A stretch of DNA of 64,000 bases. It comes from Pyropia yezoensis. Taxonomy: Eukaryota > Rhodophyta > Bangiophyceae > Bangiales > Bangiaceae. The stretch covers positions 10,197,119 to 10,261,118 of the forward strand of contig CM020618.1 of the NCBI GenBank assembly GCA_009829735.1, given 5' to 3'. The translations under genes were made by a program, and so were the position numbers. This document shows, piece by piece, positions 23,416-35,414 of the stretch. The notes under the pieces are model-generated. The model was not told the origin of the DNA. It ran no database searches and saw only the letters and a program-made list of their open reading frames with translations. Position 1 is the stretch's first letter. The number at the start of each line of letters is the position of its first letter.

Positions 23416-24318
23416 GGTGCGGGGGCCCGCCCACCGGTGCGGCTGGCCAGGGGGAGGACCGCGCGGAGGGGGATGCAAGACGGACGGGGCTGGCGGGGGC
23501 GGCAAGCGGCGCGATCCGCTCCGGCATGCGACCATCCAATATTTTGTCCTGTACTCCAAGCGCGAAAAGCTTGTTCTTTTCACCAGTGCACACCAGAAAT
23601 CTCTGCCGTCTTGTAGTACTTGTTACGAATGCCTTTTGTAGGCTATCTAAGTGTCGTGTGGTGATGCGTTTAGAGCATCCACGTCGTCGGGTGGCGGCGG
23701 CTGCTCTTGCTACCGACACTCCTCTCCCCGTGTTGCCCCTGCCAGACGCGGGGCCCCCCACGCGGCGCTGCCGCCACACGCGTCTGCCCGCTTTCGCAAT
23801 TGTATGGCGTGGCGGCCTCTGCTGTGCACAAGCCGCCCCCGACCGGCTCGACCCGGCTCCGCCGCCGCCGCTGCAGACACACCCAACGTCGCTGCAGCCG
23901 CCGTCGGTGGGGAGCAAGCTCCAGTAGGTAGCAGGGGGGGTGGGTGGGGGGGGAGGGTCGGCGTGGGCAGGCGACCCGGGTGTGGTCGGCACACCGTCAC
24001 TGCGGCGGCAGATTTGGCCGTCTCTCCCCCGTCCCTGCCTCCCCCACCCCCTCTAGGTACCCCTGCCCCACCACCACCACCCCCCCCCCCCCTGCCCCAC
24101 CACATCCCCTCCCCTTCCACCCCCCCCCCCCCTGCCCCACCACATCCCCTCCCCTTCCCCCTCGGCGCAACCCCCGCCTCTGTGGCTGACGGTTGGTGGC
24201 ACTGTGCACGCGGCGCGCCTACTCCATATACGGCGGCTGTGGGGTGCCGCCGCCGACGCGCGTGTAATAGATAGTCGTCGCCCGGCCGGGCGACTTGTGG
24301 GGGGCGTAGGGGGGGGAG

Positions 24319-24360
<42 letters not shown>

Positions 24361-24970
24361 GGCGTTCTTGTTCTTGTCCGACCGCCTCGAGGCCCCCCGC
24401 CGGCGCTGGAGGTGGGTTGAAGGTTGACCGCGTGTGCATTGGGGTGGCGCACGCGAGGGGGGTGGAGAGACCGCCGCCGTCGTGGGCGTGGGTGGCCGTT
24501 GGGTCGGCGGCGGGGGGGGTGGGGGGCTGTGCCGCCGCGGCCCGCCGCGACTGCCGCCGTAGCGCAGCGTCCAGCCGTACGGGACGGCGTCGCACGTTGC
24601 GCCCTCCCTTCCCCCCCCCCCCCCCGCCCCCCTCCCCCACCCCCCCCGTTTCCCCCCCTTCTTCCTTTGTTGGTGTGGTGCCGGCGGCTGGGGTCGTCGT
24701 CGGCGCGGGCACGCCTCTATGTGCTCGACCCCCCGGTTTGGTGAGCCCGGCTGTGCTCGCGTCTAACGGGGGCACACCCCGCTAGTACGGGGCTGCCTGC
24801 CGCTGCGCCCCTGCCCAGACGCCCGCCCCCCCGTCCCCGTCCGCCCGCCCGCCCGCCCGTCTGCCTGGCGGGGGCCAACGATTTTGGTCGCGGCCTCGTG
24901 CGCCCTCTCTCCCTCCCCTCCCGTTGCTGCGCCCGGCGGGTCGCGACTGAGCCTGTGCGTGCCTGCCCGC
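23416..24970. other. Divergent intergenic region with homopolymer tracts
   Basis: A stretch of 1.55 kb between the CHI-like gene (-) and the transporter gene (+), which diverge from it. It holds a 38-base G run (24322-24359), several C runs, and a duplicated C-rich unit CTGCCCCACCACATCCCCTC around 24090 and 24133. A less GC-rich patch at 23530-23680 is close to the CHI-like start. No gene is supported. Confidence 0.5.
24322..24359 (+). repeat. Poly-G run of 38 bases
   Basis: Uninterrupted G run, likely to form a G-quadruplex and to be length-unstable or hard to sequence. A similar run of 26 G lies at 36837-36862. Confidence 0.85.
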
Positions 24971-26518
24971 ATGTCGCCCGCGGCGGCGGCGGGGGTGGCC
25001 CTCGACGGTCGGGTGGACGGGCCGGGCGTGCCCGGCGGCCGCGGACCCGTGGATGGCGGGCCGGCTGATCCGTTAATGGCCAACGGTGGTGGGGGTGGTG
25101 GCGGCGGCGGCGGCGGAGATGGGGCTGCGGCTGGGGCGAGTGGCGGCTCGCCCGCCTTGCCACTCGCTGGCCCCCTCGGCGGCGGGGACGCGGTCGCCGG
25201 TGGGGGCAACAAGGGTGCCCCCGCCAATGGGAGCGCCGGCACCGGCGGCGGGCCCGCTCCCTACCCTGGCCTGCAGTTTAGCACCTCTGCCGAGCGGCCG
25301 CCGCCATCGTTGGCCGTCATGCCCGGCGGGCTGCTGCGGCGGAGTGCGCCGTCCCGGTGGCGCCCTGGCAGCGCGGCGCTGGGCTTCCCATCCCGCCGCG
25401 GCGGCGGCGGTGGGCCGCTGACCCTCCGCGGCAATGGGCGGATCTTGGCGGTGGTCGTTGCGTACGGCACCTCCTCCCTGTCGGGGGTGTTTGTAAACAA
25501 GGCGTGCCTGTCGGCTTTCCGCTTTTCCTACACGCTGGCGTTGTTGCTGAGCCAGCTGCTCGTGTCGGTGACGGCGCTGTCGCTGCTGCGGATAACAGGG
25601 GCCATCACCATCCCCCACAGGAGCCCGAGGGAGCTGCTGCTGCTGCTCCTCCCCACCGCGTGTTTCATCTCCAACGTGTGTGTGGGGTTGCTCGCGCTAC
25701 GGCTGGTGAATATCCCCATGTTTTCTGCCTTTCGCCGCCTCTCGGTGCTGAACGTGATGGCGCTCGAGTGGCTGGTGCTGGGCAAGTCCATCTCCCGCCG
25801 GGTGATGCTGACAGTGGTGATCATGGTGGCGGGCTCCTTCTTGGCGGGCGTCGGCGACCTCACGTACGACCCGCTCGGCTACACCCTGGTCTTCCTCAAC
25901 AACTTTGTGACCGCTGCGAACCTGGTGTCCATCAAGAAGGCCAGCCAGGTCGTGCGCCTCGACGCCCTGTCGCTCTTTTACTACATGAGCCTCCTCGCGC
26001 TGCCGGTGGTGGCCCTCGCCGCGGCCGTCACGGGCGAGCTGTCTGCTTCGCTGGAGGCGGTGGCCACCCGCCCCGAGCTCCGCAGCAGCGCTTTTGCGTT
26101 TGCGCTGTCCCTGTCAGCGGCGTCTGCCTTCCTCGTCAACTTCTTTACCAACCTCTGCACCCAAATGACGACGCCCCTGACGACAGCCATCACGGGACAG
26201 ATGAAGAATGTGCTGCAGACGCTGCTGGGGATCTTTGCGTGGGGCTACCAGGTCAGCTTCACCAACCTGACGGGCCTGGCAGTGGCCCTTTTTGGGTCCC
26301 TCCTGTTTGCTTACTACAAATTCCTGGAGAGCAACGCGAGCGCCCGGCACGCGTCCTCGGGGGGCGGCGCCGCCGGAGGGGGGGGCGCCGCCACCGCCAC
26401 CGATGGCAAGGTCGCCTATGCCGACGACCGCAGCGGCAGCGAGACGGAGGACCACGTCGGTGCGCACGCCGGTGCGTCCACGTCGGTGGACCTGAGCGGC
26501 CTGACGGGGTCGGGCGTG

Positions 26519-26549
<31 letters not shown>

Positions 26550-26734
26550 GCGGGGAGCCCTCCCCACTACTGCCAACGGTGCGGTCGCCGCTGGTGGGGA
26601 CCCCGGCTAGCCCCGACGGGCGGTCCAGAAGCGACGCTGCCGCCGTTGCCGACGCCGACGGCCGCGCCGATACGCGGGCACCGCTCCTGTCGCTCGCGGG
26701 CAGCGGGCTGGTGCCACGAGGGGGGGAGCCATAA
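24971..26734 (+). CDS. Nucleotide-sugar/triose-phosphate-type transporter (SLC35/TPT family)
   Basis: A 587-residue membrane protein of the drug/metabolite transporter superfamily. The transporter core spans about residues 150-455 with roughly ten hydrophobic helices: GRILAVVVAYGTSSLSGVFV, LALLLSQLLVSVTALSLLRI, NIPMFSAFRRLSVLNVMALE, ISRRVMLTVVIMVAGSFLAG, GYTLVFLNNFVTAANLVSIK and TTAITGQMKNVLQTLLGIFA. The pattern FSAFRR followed by LNNF, and later AITGQMKN, is typical of the SLC35D/GONST-like branch that carries UDP- or GDP-sugars into the Golgi. The exact substrate is unknown. Long Gly/Ala/Ser-rich cytosolic tails flank the core (150 and 130 residues). The start at 24971 is the first ATG; upstream in-frame codons are non-ATG. 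Confidence 0.86.
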
Positions 26735-28740
26735 GTGTGGCGGAACAAAACAAAGAAAAAAACCGCCTGTTTTTCCCCGCTCTTCCGTTGTCTTGTTGCC
26801 TGGCAGACCCACAGGGTCTCGGCCGGGCGGGGACCGCAGGGGGGTCCAGCGGGTTGACGTGATGCCAGGTGAGCCAACGGGGTGGCGGGTGCGACGATGG
26901 GTGCTGTCCCCCCCCCTCGGTGAAGGCCATGTCCATCAACAGCCGTGGGGGAGCGACGCGATGGCGCTTTCCCCGCCAGCGGCGACGCTACGCCACGGTC
27001 CATGCTTCCCTGCCGGGTCCGCCCCCCTGACAGTGACGGGTCTTCCCCCCCCCCCAACCCGTGACGGTTCCGCTCCCGGCAGGGGGGGGGGGGGTGCGGG
27101 GTGGGGGCAAAACGTGCAAACGGGTGCGTGACCAGGGGGCCTCCCGCGTCGCAGTCGCAGTGGGATGGGGGCGCGGGGGCGCGGGGGGAGGGGAGGATGG
27201 GCTGACCCTGCTGCGGCGCTCGCAGCGGGACCGCGCGACGGAACGCCCCGGTGCCGCCCTCCCTCACGGGAAGCCCGTTTGGGAGCGTTTCCCCGCCCCG
27301 CGGGTGCCGCGCGCGGGGACGGAGGTGGTGTAGCGGGCGTGTGTGGTGGACAGGAAATGGGAAGGAGTATATACATATGGATAGCAGGAGGGGGGGGGGA
27401 AGGCGCCACGTCTGGGGAGAACCGAAAAGCGTCGGTCCGCCGACGAGGCACAGGCGGGGCAAGGCCCCAGGAGGTACCGCCCGCACCCGCCGGGGGGGAG
27501 AGGCCCAGGCGGCACCGCCGCCCCGCCCGGGCGGGGCGGTCTGAGCGCCAGTCACTGAAGTGGCGGCGGTGGCGGGGGGGGGGTGGGGTGGGGGGGGGGG
27601 GTGTGTGGTGGACGACGGGCGGGTGCCCGCGGTCGGGGCCACGCGGGGGCGGCGGCGGCCGCCGCCACCGCCACCCGGGTGGCAGGCGGGTGGCAGGGGC
27701 GGGGTGGGGGGGCCGCCGCGGTGTCGCTGCGAGAGGTGAAGGGCGGGGGGCGGGGGGGGGGAGGGGGGGGGGGGCGGGAAGGGACGACGCGCCACCCGCC
27801 AACGGCAGTGACAGGTACAGTACAGACATACAGTACTGTACAGTACAGTACACGGTACTGTAGCGGGTGTGGCAAGGCGCCGGCGGGGTGCGGCGCGCCG
27901 CCTTGCGCCGCCTTGCGCCGCCGCCGTCTAGGCAGAGGCCGCGGCGGGGGGCAAGGGGGGGGGGGGCGTGCGTCCACCCCCCGCCTCCGCCGCGCCCCCC
28001 CCTACACCAACGGCTGTCTAGAACTAGCCGAGTCCCGCCACCCCCACGCCCGCTGACGGCGACGCCGTTGTGACCGTCGGGAGTCTGGGTGGCCACCCAC
28101 GTGGGATAGGTAGCTAGGGGGCCGGGGGGGCGCGCACCGGCGCGGCGCGCTCGGCCGGCGGTCCCCTGTCCAAAGTGCAGACGATGCGGGGGCTGGCGCC
28201 GGCCAGCACGCCAGTCGCCGCCGCCCATTGGCCGCCGCGGCACCTGTCGCCGCGGCCTTCCCGCGCCGGTGAGCCCGCCCCGCGGCGGGGATCGGGGGGG
28301 GGGTAGGCTAGGTAGCAGCTGTTGGCAGGCTAGACAGCCGCGCGCCCCCACGTGTGTCTGCCTGCCCGCCCACCACCTCTGCCCGCCGCCCGCCCGCCCT
28401 TCCCAGACGACCCCCCACCCCGGCCGCCGCTCCCGCGGCGCTACACCTCCCCACCCCCCGTCCCCGCACCCGCCCCTCCCCGCCAAGGCGCCGCCCCCCT
28501 TCCCTCTCCCCCCCCGACCTCCCCACTCCCCCCCTCTCCACCACGACCGCCACCGTTACCGCCACCGCCACCGTTACCGCCACCGCCACCGTTACAGCCA
28601 CTGCCACCGCCACCGCCACCGCCACCGCCATCGCCACCGCCACCGTCACCGTCACCACCGCCACCGCCGCCGTCACCGCTGCCGCCACGCCCTCTGCCAC
28701 CGCCGCCGCCGCCGCTGCGCCGCTGCCGCCGCGCCGGCTC
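26735..28740. other. Intergenic, GC-rich, with repeats
   Basis: No supported gene in 2 kb. It contains G and C runs, a TACAGTACTGTA-rich cluster (27811-27862) and, at the right end, interleaved GTTACC/CCACCG repeats (28545-28680) that are likely 5' untranslated sequence of the next gene. Confidence 0.5.
27811..27862. repeat. TACAGTACTGTA palindrome cluster
   Basis: Overlapping TACAG/CTGTA units over about 50 bp, including CAGTACTGTACAGTACAGTA and GGTACTGTA. The stretch is much less GC-rich than its flanks. It could form a cruciform or bind a dimeric factor. Confidence 0.5.
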
Positions 28741-28807
28741 ATGTCGTCCAGCAGTGGCGGCGGCGGCAGCGGCGGGGGCTCCCCCCGCCGCCGCTCCCGC
28801 CCTGCCC

Positions 28808-28840
<33 letters not shown>

Positions 28841-29469
28841 ATGGCCCGTCGGATGAGGAGGAGGACCCCGCCGCCGCCGCCGCGGCCGCCGCCTACCGCC
28901 GTGGCCCCCGTGGGCGGGCGGGCGCCGCCCCGGCGGCGGCCGCCGCTGCCGCCGCCGCCGCCGCCGCCGCGCTTGCCGCCGCCGCCGACGCTGCCGAAGC
29001 GGCGGCCATTGCCGACGCGGCCGACGCGGCCGACGCGGCCGCCGCTGCCGCCGCCGCCGCTGCCGCTGCCGCTGTGACGCCCCCCGCGGGGGGGGCGCCG
29101 TCGTCGCCGCCGCGGCCGCCGCCGCCGCCGCCGCCGCCGGGGACGCCCCCGCCGCCCTGCCCCGCTGACGGCGCGTTGGCGACGACGCCGCCCCCCCCCG
29201 CGGGGCTGGTCACGCCGCCCACCGCGCGGCGGGCGCCGGGGCGGGCGCCGCCGTCCCCAGAGTCGGGTAGCACCGCGGGCGGCGGCGCGGGGCGGGGGGG
29301 GGGGGGCGCCCAGCCCGACGGCGGCGCCGCGGGGGGGGGCGCCGTCGGCGCCCGCACCAGCCGCCACACCGCCCGCCGGGGCCGTGGCTGGCGGTCGGCC
29401 GTCGGGCAGGCGGGGGGCGTTGCCACCGCCGCCGCCGCTGCCGCCAACGCCGCGGGTGGCGGTGGCGGG

Positions 29470-29506
<37 letters not shown>

Positions 29507-30226
29507 GTGGTGGCGGTGGCGGCCGCAACTCTGCCGCGGTCGTTGCCGCGGCGGCGGCGCTGGCACGAGCGGCGGCGGCGGTGCGGGCGGGCGCCCGGTC
29601 GGGGGGCGACCCCGAGGCGGCGCTCGCCGCGCTCGTTGCCGCCGCCGCCGCGTCGGCGGTGGCGGCGGAGCTGGACGCTGATGACCGCGACGCCGCGGCG
29701 GCCGCCGCCGCCGCGGCGGTCGTTGCGCCGTCGGCGGCGGCGGCCGACTCGGTCGCCGCGTCGGTGACGGCGGTGCACCCGTGGGACGCCCTCCTCGGCC
29801 TGCGGGTGGTGGTGCTGCCGCCGGGGGTGGAGCTGCCCCCGCCAGGCCTTGAGGGCGTGGTCGTCGGCGTCACTGAGGGGGGAGACGCCTACCGGATACG
29901 GCTCCTAAAGTGGCGGGTGCCCCTGGGCGGGCTCCCGGCGCTGGGGATTGGGCCGCTTGAGAGAGGCGAGGGGGTAGAGTGGCGGGGGGGGGGGCAGGCT
30001 GCCGCTGCTGCACCCGCTGCCGCATCCGCCGCCGCACCCGCTGCGGCCGCGGCCACTGCCGCCAACGCTCTCCCCGCCACCACTGCCACACCAGCCGCCA
30101 CACCCTCTGCGGGGACCCCAGCCGCTGCAGTCCGCCCCGCCACTCACGCCTTGGCAAGCACGTTGCCGGCGGCGCCCGGGGCGGCGGGAGGAGGAGGGGC
30201 AGCTGATCCGCCCCCCCCCCCCCTCC

Positions 30227-30262
<36 letters not shown>

Positions 30263-30493
30263 CGGGGCCTCCTCACCTTTCCCTACAACGCGGTGCGGGT
30301 GCGGGTGCCCCACACCCCCGGCGACCGGGTGCGGATGCTGGCGGGCCCGCTGGCGGGCGCGGGCGGCATCCTGCTGCGGCTGCGCCACGGGGAGCTGGCG
30401 CAGGTGCGCCTCGAGAGCGAGCAAGAGTCGCGGATTGTGCCGCTGCTGGGGCTCGGCTGGGTACTGCCCTACGCAGAGGAGGATTTTTTATGA
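28741..30493 (+). CDS. KOW-like domain protein, frame disrupted at poly-C
   Basis: The gene starts at the first ATG in frame, 28741 (MSSSSGGGGSGGGSPRRRSR). About 340 residues of Ala/Gly/Pro low complexity follow, then a genuine-looking domain (DALLGLRVVVLPPGVELPPP then GLEGVVVGVTEGGDAYRIRL). After another Ala/Pro linker the frame meets C runs at 30211-30223 and 30228-30261. Beyond them the plausible protein continues in the next frame: LLTFPYNAVRVRVPHTPGDR, VRMLAGPLAGAGGILLRLRH and a stop at 30493. Both ordered parts look like KOW/SH3-barrel modules (a GD-R-V-x-x-GP-L-G core). Read without correction the first frame runs to 31389 in meaningless sequence. The span is 3n+1 bases, so one extra C in the run, or a hidden intron, would explain it. 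The product would be about 583 residues. Function unknown. Confidence 0.55.
30228..30261 (+). repeat. Poly-C run of 34 bases inside a gene
   Basis: Uninterrupted C run within the KOW-like gene, preceded by a 13-C run at 30211-30223. The reading frame changes across it. Confidence 0.85.
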
Positions 30494-31711
30494 GTGGGAC
30501 GGGCGGGTGGGCGCGACGCGGAGGGTGCGGGCGCGGGGGAGGGGGGGGAGTGGGGGGAGACTGGTCCGTGGCGGTGGCCAGCAGGAGGGGTACCTGCGGG
30601 TGGTACGAGATGGGAGTGGCTGTGGGCGGGCCCGGCGGTACTGCCGCCAATGCGAGCGTTGAGACTGGGGGGTGGCGGCCAAGGTGGGGATGGCAGGGGG
30701 GGGGAAAGGTTGGGAGGGGGTGGCACGGCTTGGCGGCTGCTCTTGCGACGGGTGCAGCTGGATGCGGAGCCAGGGTGCGGTGGGGTAGGGAGGGATGGTG
30801 GGGGGGGAGGGGGGGGGTGGGCAGCCGATGTGCGCTCCTCCCCGCGCGTCGGCCACCGGCCTCGACGCTCAGGGGGGACGGGTCGTGGCGCCCCGTCCGT
30901 TTGTCTCGTGTCGCGGGGGCACCGCTGGTGGCAACCCGGGCGGGTCGTCGGGTTGGTGAGTATCGCACTCCCTGGCTCCCCGTCCCGCGCCCGTCGTGCT
31001 GGTGGCCTTGTGGCCGGTGGCTGAGGGGCGGCGGCCGCCGCCGGGCGCCTCGTACGTGGCGGTTCTGGTTCTCCCCTCTCTCTTGGATATGGGGTTCCAG
31101 TTTCAAGGTGGTGGGGAGAGGGAATACGAGCTACATGGGCGGGCAGGGGGCAGGGGGTGGGGAGGGCGTGGCGCTGGTGTACACATTGGCAGGGCGCTGC
31201 TGTGGGCGCTGCCCAGTTTTGGGGGAGGAGAGGTGTTGCCAACGAAAAAGGGCGGCGGCCCGCTATGGGATGACTATACGTCGGTGGCGGGCGCGGGCGA
31301 GCTATGCATTGGCGGCGACGCCCTCTTCGGGCGCAGTGCCGGCGTGCTGCTCGACCGCTGGGCAAGCGGGCACGGCACCCAGCAGGTAAAGCCTGAGGCG
31401 AGCCGCGTTAGGCGGCGCGCCATCCCCCCCAATGGGCGCAAGCAGCGGCATAGCTTAACGGACGGGCGATGACGTCGTCTGCTGGCGCGTATCGAGGGTC
31501 CAACGGGCGGGCAGGGTGGGTGCAGCGGGCGGGAGGGGTCAGCCCAACGGGGGATGCCAACAGGCCGCGGCGATCGGCAGAGAACGTAGACAGCGGGGAA
31601 CGCAGGAACATGCCCAACGGTGAAAAAATCTACAATGAGTGGGAGGCGGAGCGGGAAACGAGTGAAGGGAATAGCGGATGGGGAAAGATAGTCAGGGTGA
31701 CAGGGGCGGCA
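30494..31711. other. Intergenic between converging genes
   Basis: 1.2 kb separates the KOW-like gene (+) and the SNARE gene (-), which point toward each other. Open frames here lack ordered protein character. No gene is supported. Confidence 0.45.
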
Positions 31712-32495
31712 TCAAGCCAGCTTCCACAGACCCGTGAGGAAGACCAAGGTGGCCACCACCAGCGCCATCACCATCACGTCCCGCTTCTTCTTGCGCCGGA
31801 TCTGCCTAATCAACCGGTTGATGCCCGGCACCCGCTCGCCGACTGCGTCCATCCGGGCAACCATGCTGGCAAATGTTTGCCGCTGTCGCTCGAGGTCCTC
31901 CCGCAGCGCGGCGCCCGCGTTGAGCGCCGCGTCCGCGCCTGTCGACGCGGCCGACAGCGACGACCGCTCCGCGTAGAGGCCGCCCGCCACCGCGGCCGCG
32001 CCGCCGCCGCCGCCGCCGAGCAGCTCTGCGCGCGCGCAGGCAAGACCGTCGGCCGCCTCGCGTGACGCGACGAGCGCGCGTTGTGTCCTCTGGAACTCGG
32101 TGGTGTAGTCGCGCAAAATGTCGGCATGGCGGGCCACCATGTGGCGGCTGGCGCCACCGCCGACGCCCACAGCCGACGAGCCTGTCGCGGACTGCGCCCG
32201 CGACATGGCGTCGACCGCGGCGGCTAACCGGGAGAGCAGACCCTCCACCTCGGTGCAGATGTGCTCGGCCGCCGCAAAGCCGTCGGACGTGGCATTGCCA
32301 TTGGGGGCGCCTGCGGTTCGCCGCCGGCCCGCTGCGGGCAGAGGGTGGGGAAGGGGCACACGCAGAGGGGATACGCCCGTCAACGACGCCAGCAGCAGCC
32401 ACCCAGTTGCACAACAGCACGACCACAAGACCCAACCAGTGCGAGAAGGACGGCCATTACAGAGAGAAAGAGGAGCCCATGCGAACGTAAACACA

Positions 32496-32534
<39 letters not shown>

Positions 32535-33060
32535 GGTCCGGTTGCCATGCGCAAGCACGTGCAGGTCCGGTTGCCATATGCAAGCACGTGCAACACCGCC
32601 GCAAGACAATAGCGCGACCCCCCGCAGAACCAGCCAGAACAGACCCAGAGGAAACATCGCCGCAGACACAAACACGGACAAGACCAAGGGCACAAGCGAT
32701 AACCCGCAGCCCATATCACGTGAGTATTACCGCCGCGACCAACAAAAACCAGGCCCATCCGTACAGGTCAGAGGACGCGGCACCAGACGCGGCACCACGC
32801 TGCCGCCACCGCAGCAGTTCCCACCGCAACCGCAGCAATGCACGTCGCAGACCTGCTGACACAGGGACGCGCGGGCGGGCAAAAAACTCACCGTCCCCCA
32901 ACGAAGTCGCCGTCGACACGCCCGACGCGGGACCGCCCAGCGCCGTCGACCGGATGGACGACAGCGCGGCGGTGGCGCGGCCAAAGGCGGCGAGCTTGGC
33001 GTCAATGTCCGCCTCTAGCCGCCGGGCGTCTTTTCCGAGGCCATCCCACGAGGTGGCCAT
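31712..33060 (-). CDS. GOSR1: Golgi Qb-SNARE, Gos28/GOSR1-like
   Basis: Qb-SNARE for transport within or to the Golgi. Two exons: 33060-32892 and 32331-31712 (GTGAGT donor, CCGCAG acceptor), giving 262 residues, close to the 250 of human Gos28. The N-terminal helix (MATSWDGLGKDARRLEADID) is followed by a SNARE motif at about 175-240 that includes ALREDLERQRQTFASMVARM, with the zero-layer glutamine in ERQRQ. RVPGINRLIRQIRRKKKRDV and a 17-residue C-terminal anchor (MVMALVVATLVFLTGLW) close the protein. The G-R-V-P-x-I-N-x-LI-x-x-I pattern before the anchor is typical of this subfamily. The 560-bp intron carries a CA microsatellite and a tandem repeat. Confidence 0.9.
32490..32592. repeat. CA microsatellite and 29-bp tandem repeat in intron
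   Basis: An (AC)n run lies at about 32492-32532. It is followed by two copies of a 29-bp unit beginning GGTCCGGTTGCCATGCGCAA, at 32535-32563 and 32564-32592. Both are inside the SNARE gene's intron. Confidence 0.8.
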
Positions 33061-35414
33061 CCGCGCCACAGGCGCCGGCGCGCCCCGCCAATACCGCTTG
33101 CCGCAGGCGACCTGGACAACCAAAGCCGGGCCGCAGGTGGGGACGATAAAAACAAAACAAAAAAGAGGCAGGGGGGGGAAGAGAGAGAGGACCGGGTGGC
33201 GGGTCCGGAGTGCGAGGCGCCTGGCAACTGACGGTGCACGCGTGGCCAACACACAGGCGCTGGTCTACTTACCGTACCTTAATATAGGTTTAGGTTAGAG
33301 AGACTCAACTGACACGAGTGCGCACGTACATGTAAATTTTCGAACTATTTACAGGCAGTACGAGCTCCTCCCTCACGCCCCCCTTCGAGCGATGCTCACC
33401 GCCTTGGAACACGCCCCTCTCCGCCGCCTACCCTAGAAGGCATTGTCCACGAAGCGCGGCAAGACGTTGGCATTGAGGCCCGCCGCTACCGCGGTCGCCG
33501 ACCTACTCCTGGGCTGCTCGCCCTTTAGATGAGCCGTGTTGCAACGCTTGGAGAGGAGCACCAATCTGGGCGATGGAGGTGAACGAGCGTCGGTGGAAGG
33601 CGGCAGTTGGGGGATGGGCATGAGGAATAGATCAAAGGACCTACCAACGGGCCGCCCTCCGGGCGACACAGGACTGTGGGTGGCGGGAAGACTAGAGGTT
33701 TCAAAAAATCGGGCGAGTGCCCCCATTCATACATAGACCTGAGGGACCCTCCCACTTTCACTTCTGCTTCCCCTGCGTGATGCGCTTCCCACGTGCTCGC
33801 GGTGCTGTCCTTCCGAGTTGAAGAGCTTGGCTACGGCTTTTTGGCGTTCACAGCTAGGCGGCGGGTTTCACGCAGAGGGGCACGCTGTCTGGCCGGGTTT
33901 CCCCACGCCCACGGCTAGCGGCAGGCTTGTGTTGACAGGGAATTTCTTTCGGTCGAGGCTTCCCTATCTATCAGTAGCCCACAGAGGTCAGTGGACGCTG
34001 TCTCGACCGCACTGGTTGTGCAGAGGATTTGGCATCCCCAGGCTAATGTCAGTAGTGCTCCGGCGGGCCGCCTTGCCCCATGCAGTGAGTCTGACCGGCC
34101 CGTTCGCAGGGTCGGAGTGGGTGGAGAGGCTCCAGACGAAGGAAGTGAATGACACAGTTGCTCCCAAGGAGACGGTTTGGCATCCACCGACGCCAGTGCC
34201 TCCATCGGGAATAGACGCGCGTGCCCCTTTCCGTGGATGGCGGCGGGCTTGTGCACCGCGACGGGCTTCTTGTACACCACCGGGTGACGGTAGAAGAACG
34301 CGCAGGAGGACCCCACCTCGAGTGTGGTGGCGGCGGCCGCCGTCGAGGCGGTTGCCGCGGCCACTGCCGCGTCAGGAACGACACAAGCACGACGCGCCAT
34401 GGCGAGGGGATGCAAGAGGGGAATCCGAGGGTCGTCTGCGCCCAATACCCGGAAAGTGCCATCGGCTGGGCAAGGGGAGACCCTGGGTGCTCATGACAAA
34501 GGCTATGTGCAGTGTTTAGCGGCGTCACCCTTCTTGGTGGAATTCGCTGAGTCATGGGGGGCCTGTTATGAAACGCAACGTAACGCCGAGCTTATGATGC
34601 TGCCTCCCTGAGAGTGTATGCTAGCTGCAGGCTCTGTCGGCACCGAGCCGTCGCGCCTTTGCCATCAAAACAGGGGCGGCACCGCACCACACTGTTCCTG
34701 CCGCCCCCGCCGCGCCTGCCGACACAGCCCCACCCCGCCGCAGTCGCCTGGTCGCGACCGCCCTCGCACGGCGGCCGCGCGTTCCTGAGACTGTCAGCTA
34801 GAGGGGTGACCCGCGGGTGTATCCGTCATTGTATATAGCAGTCGCTATCCACTTCGGCGCTCTGCTCAGGGCAGACTGATTCGAGCCGTCATCCGCGCCC
34901 TGTTCTGAGCACAATCCACCACCTTGCCAATTGCTGTTTCCGAACAACAGCAACCAGAAGTTTGCCTCCCTCAGTGCCGGATATGCCGAATTCCGCATCC
35001 AGATATGTACCTTCTCGGGAAAAATCTGAGCACTGGTCTGTGCCTCCCCCACCCCATCTCGCTCTCACTCGCGACCGCCATTCCAGCTCGGAAGCCAGGC
35101 CCAGAGATACTGATGAGACACGCACGAGGCGATCGAGGTCGGTGCCGAGCGCGGTAGCTGTGGCAGCGAGCTTCCTTCCTATTGACGTATCGGTTTCGAC
35201 TGGGCCTCTGTGTTTCCTTGGGGGCGCGTTGCGTCTGGTGTCGGTCGTCCAGCATCGTATCCTTCCACCTCTTTCCCCGCTGCCCCCCCTCCCCGCGTCT
35301 GAAGTCGCTCCGTCTTTTCGCCACTCCCCGATACCCAGCTCTTGGCATTGCCGCGCCGACCACCCCCACCAGCAATTGATTGTCTGGTCTGCCAGACTAC
35401 CTCCTTCGTCCACC
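33061..35414. other. Intergenic region between divergent genes
   Basis: 2.35 kb without a supported gene. It includes an AT-richer patch near 33270-33350 close to the SNARE start. The 250 bp before 35415 are pyrimidine-rich, consistent with the 5' untranslated leader of the HPF gene. Confidence 0.45.

Noticed and set aside
30494..31389. Extension of the KOW-like frame beyond the poly-C run to 31389
   Set aside because: The sequence after the run in that frame is disordered Trp/Gly/Arg-rich text, while the neighbouring frame continues a sensible domain and stops at 30493.
33915..34400. Minus-strand frame from an ATG at 34400 with a KKP/HKP-type stretch (VVYKKPVAVHKPAAIHGKG)
   Set aside because: It recalls proline/lysine-rich wall proteins, but the motif is brief, there is no clear signal peptide and the rest reads as random sequence.
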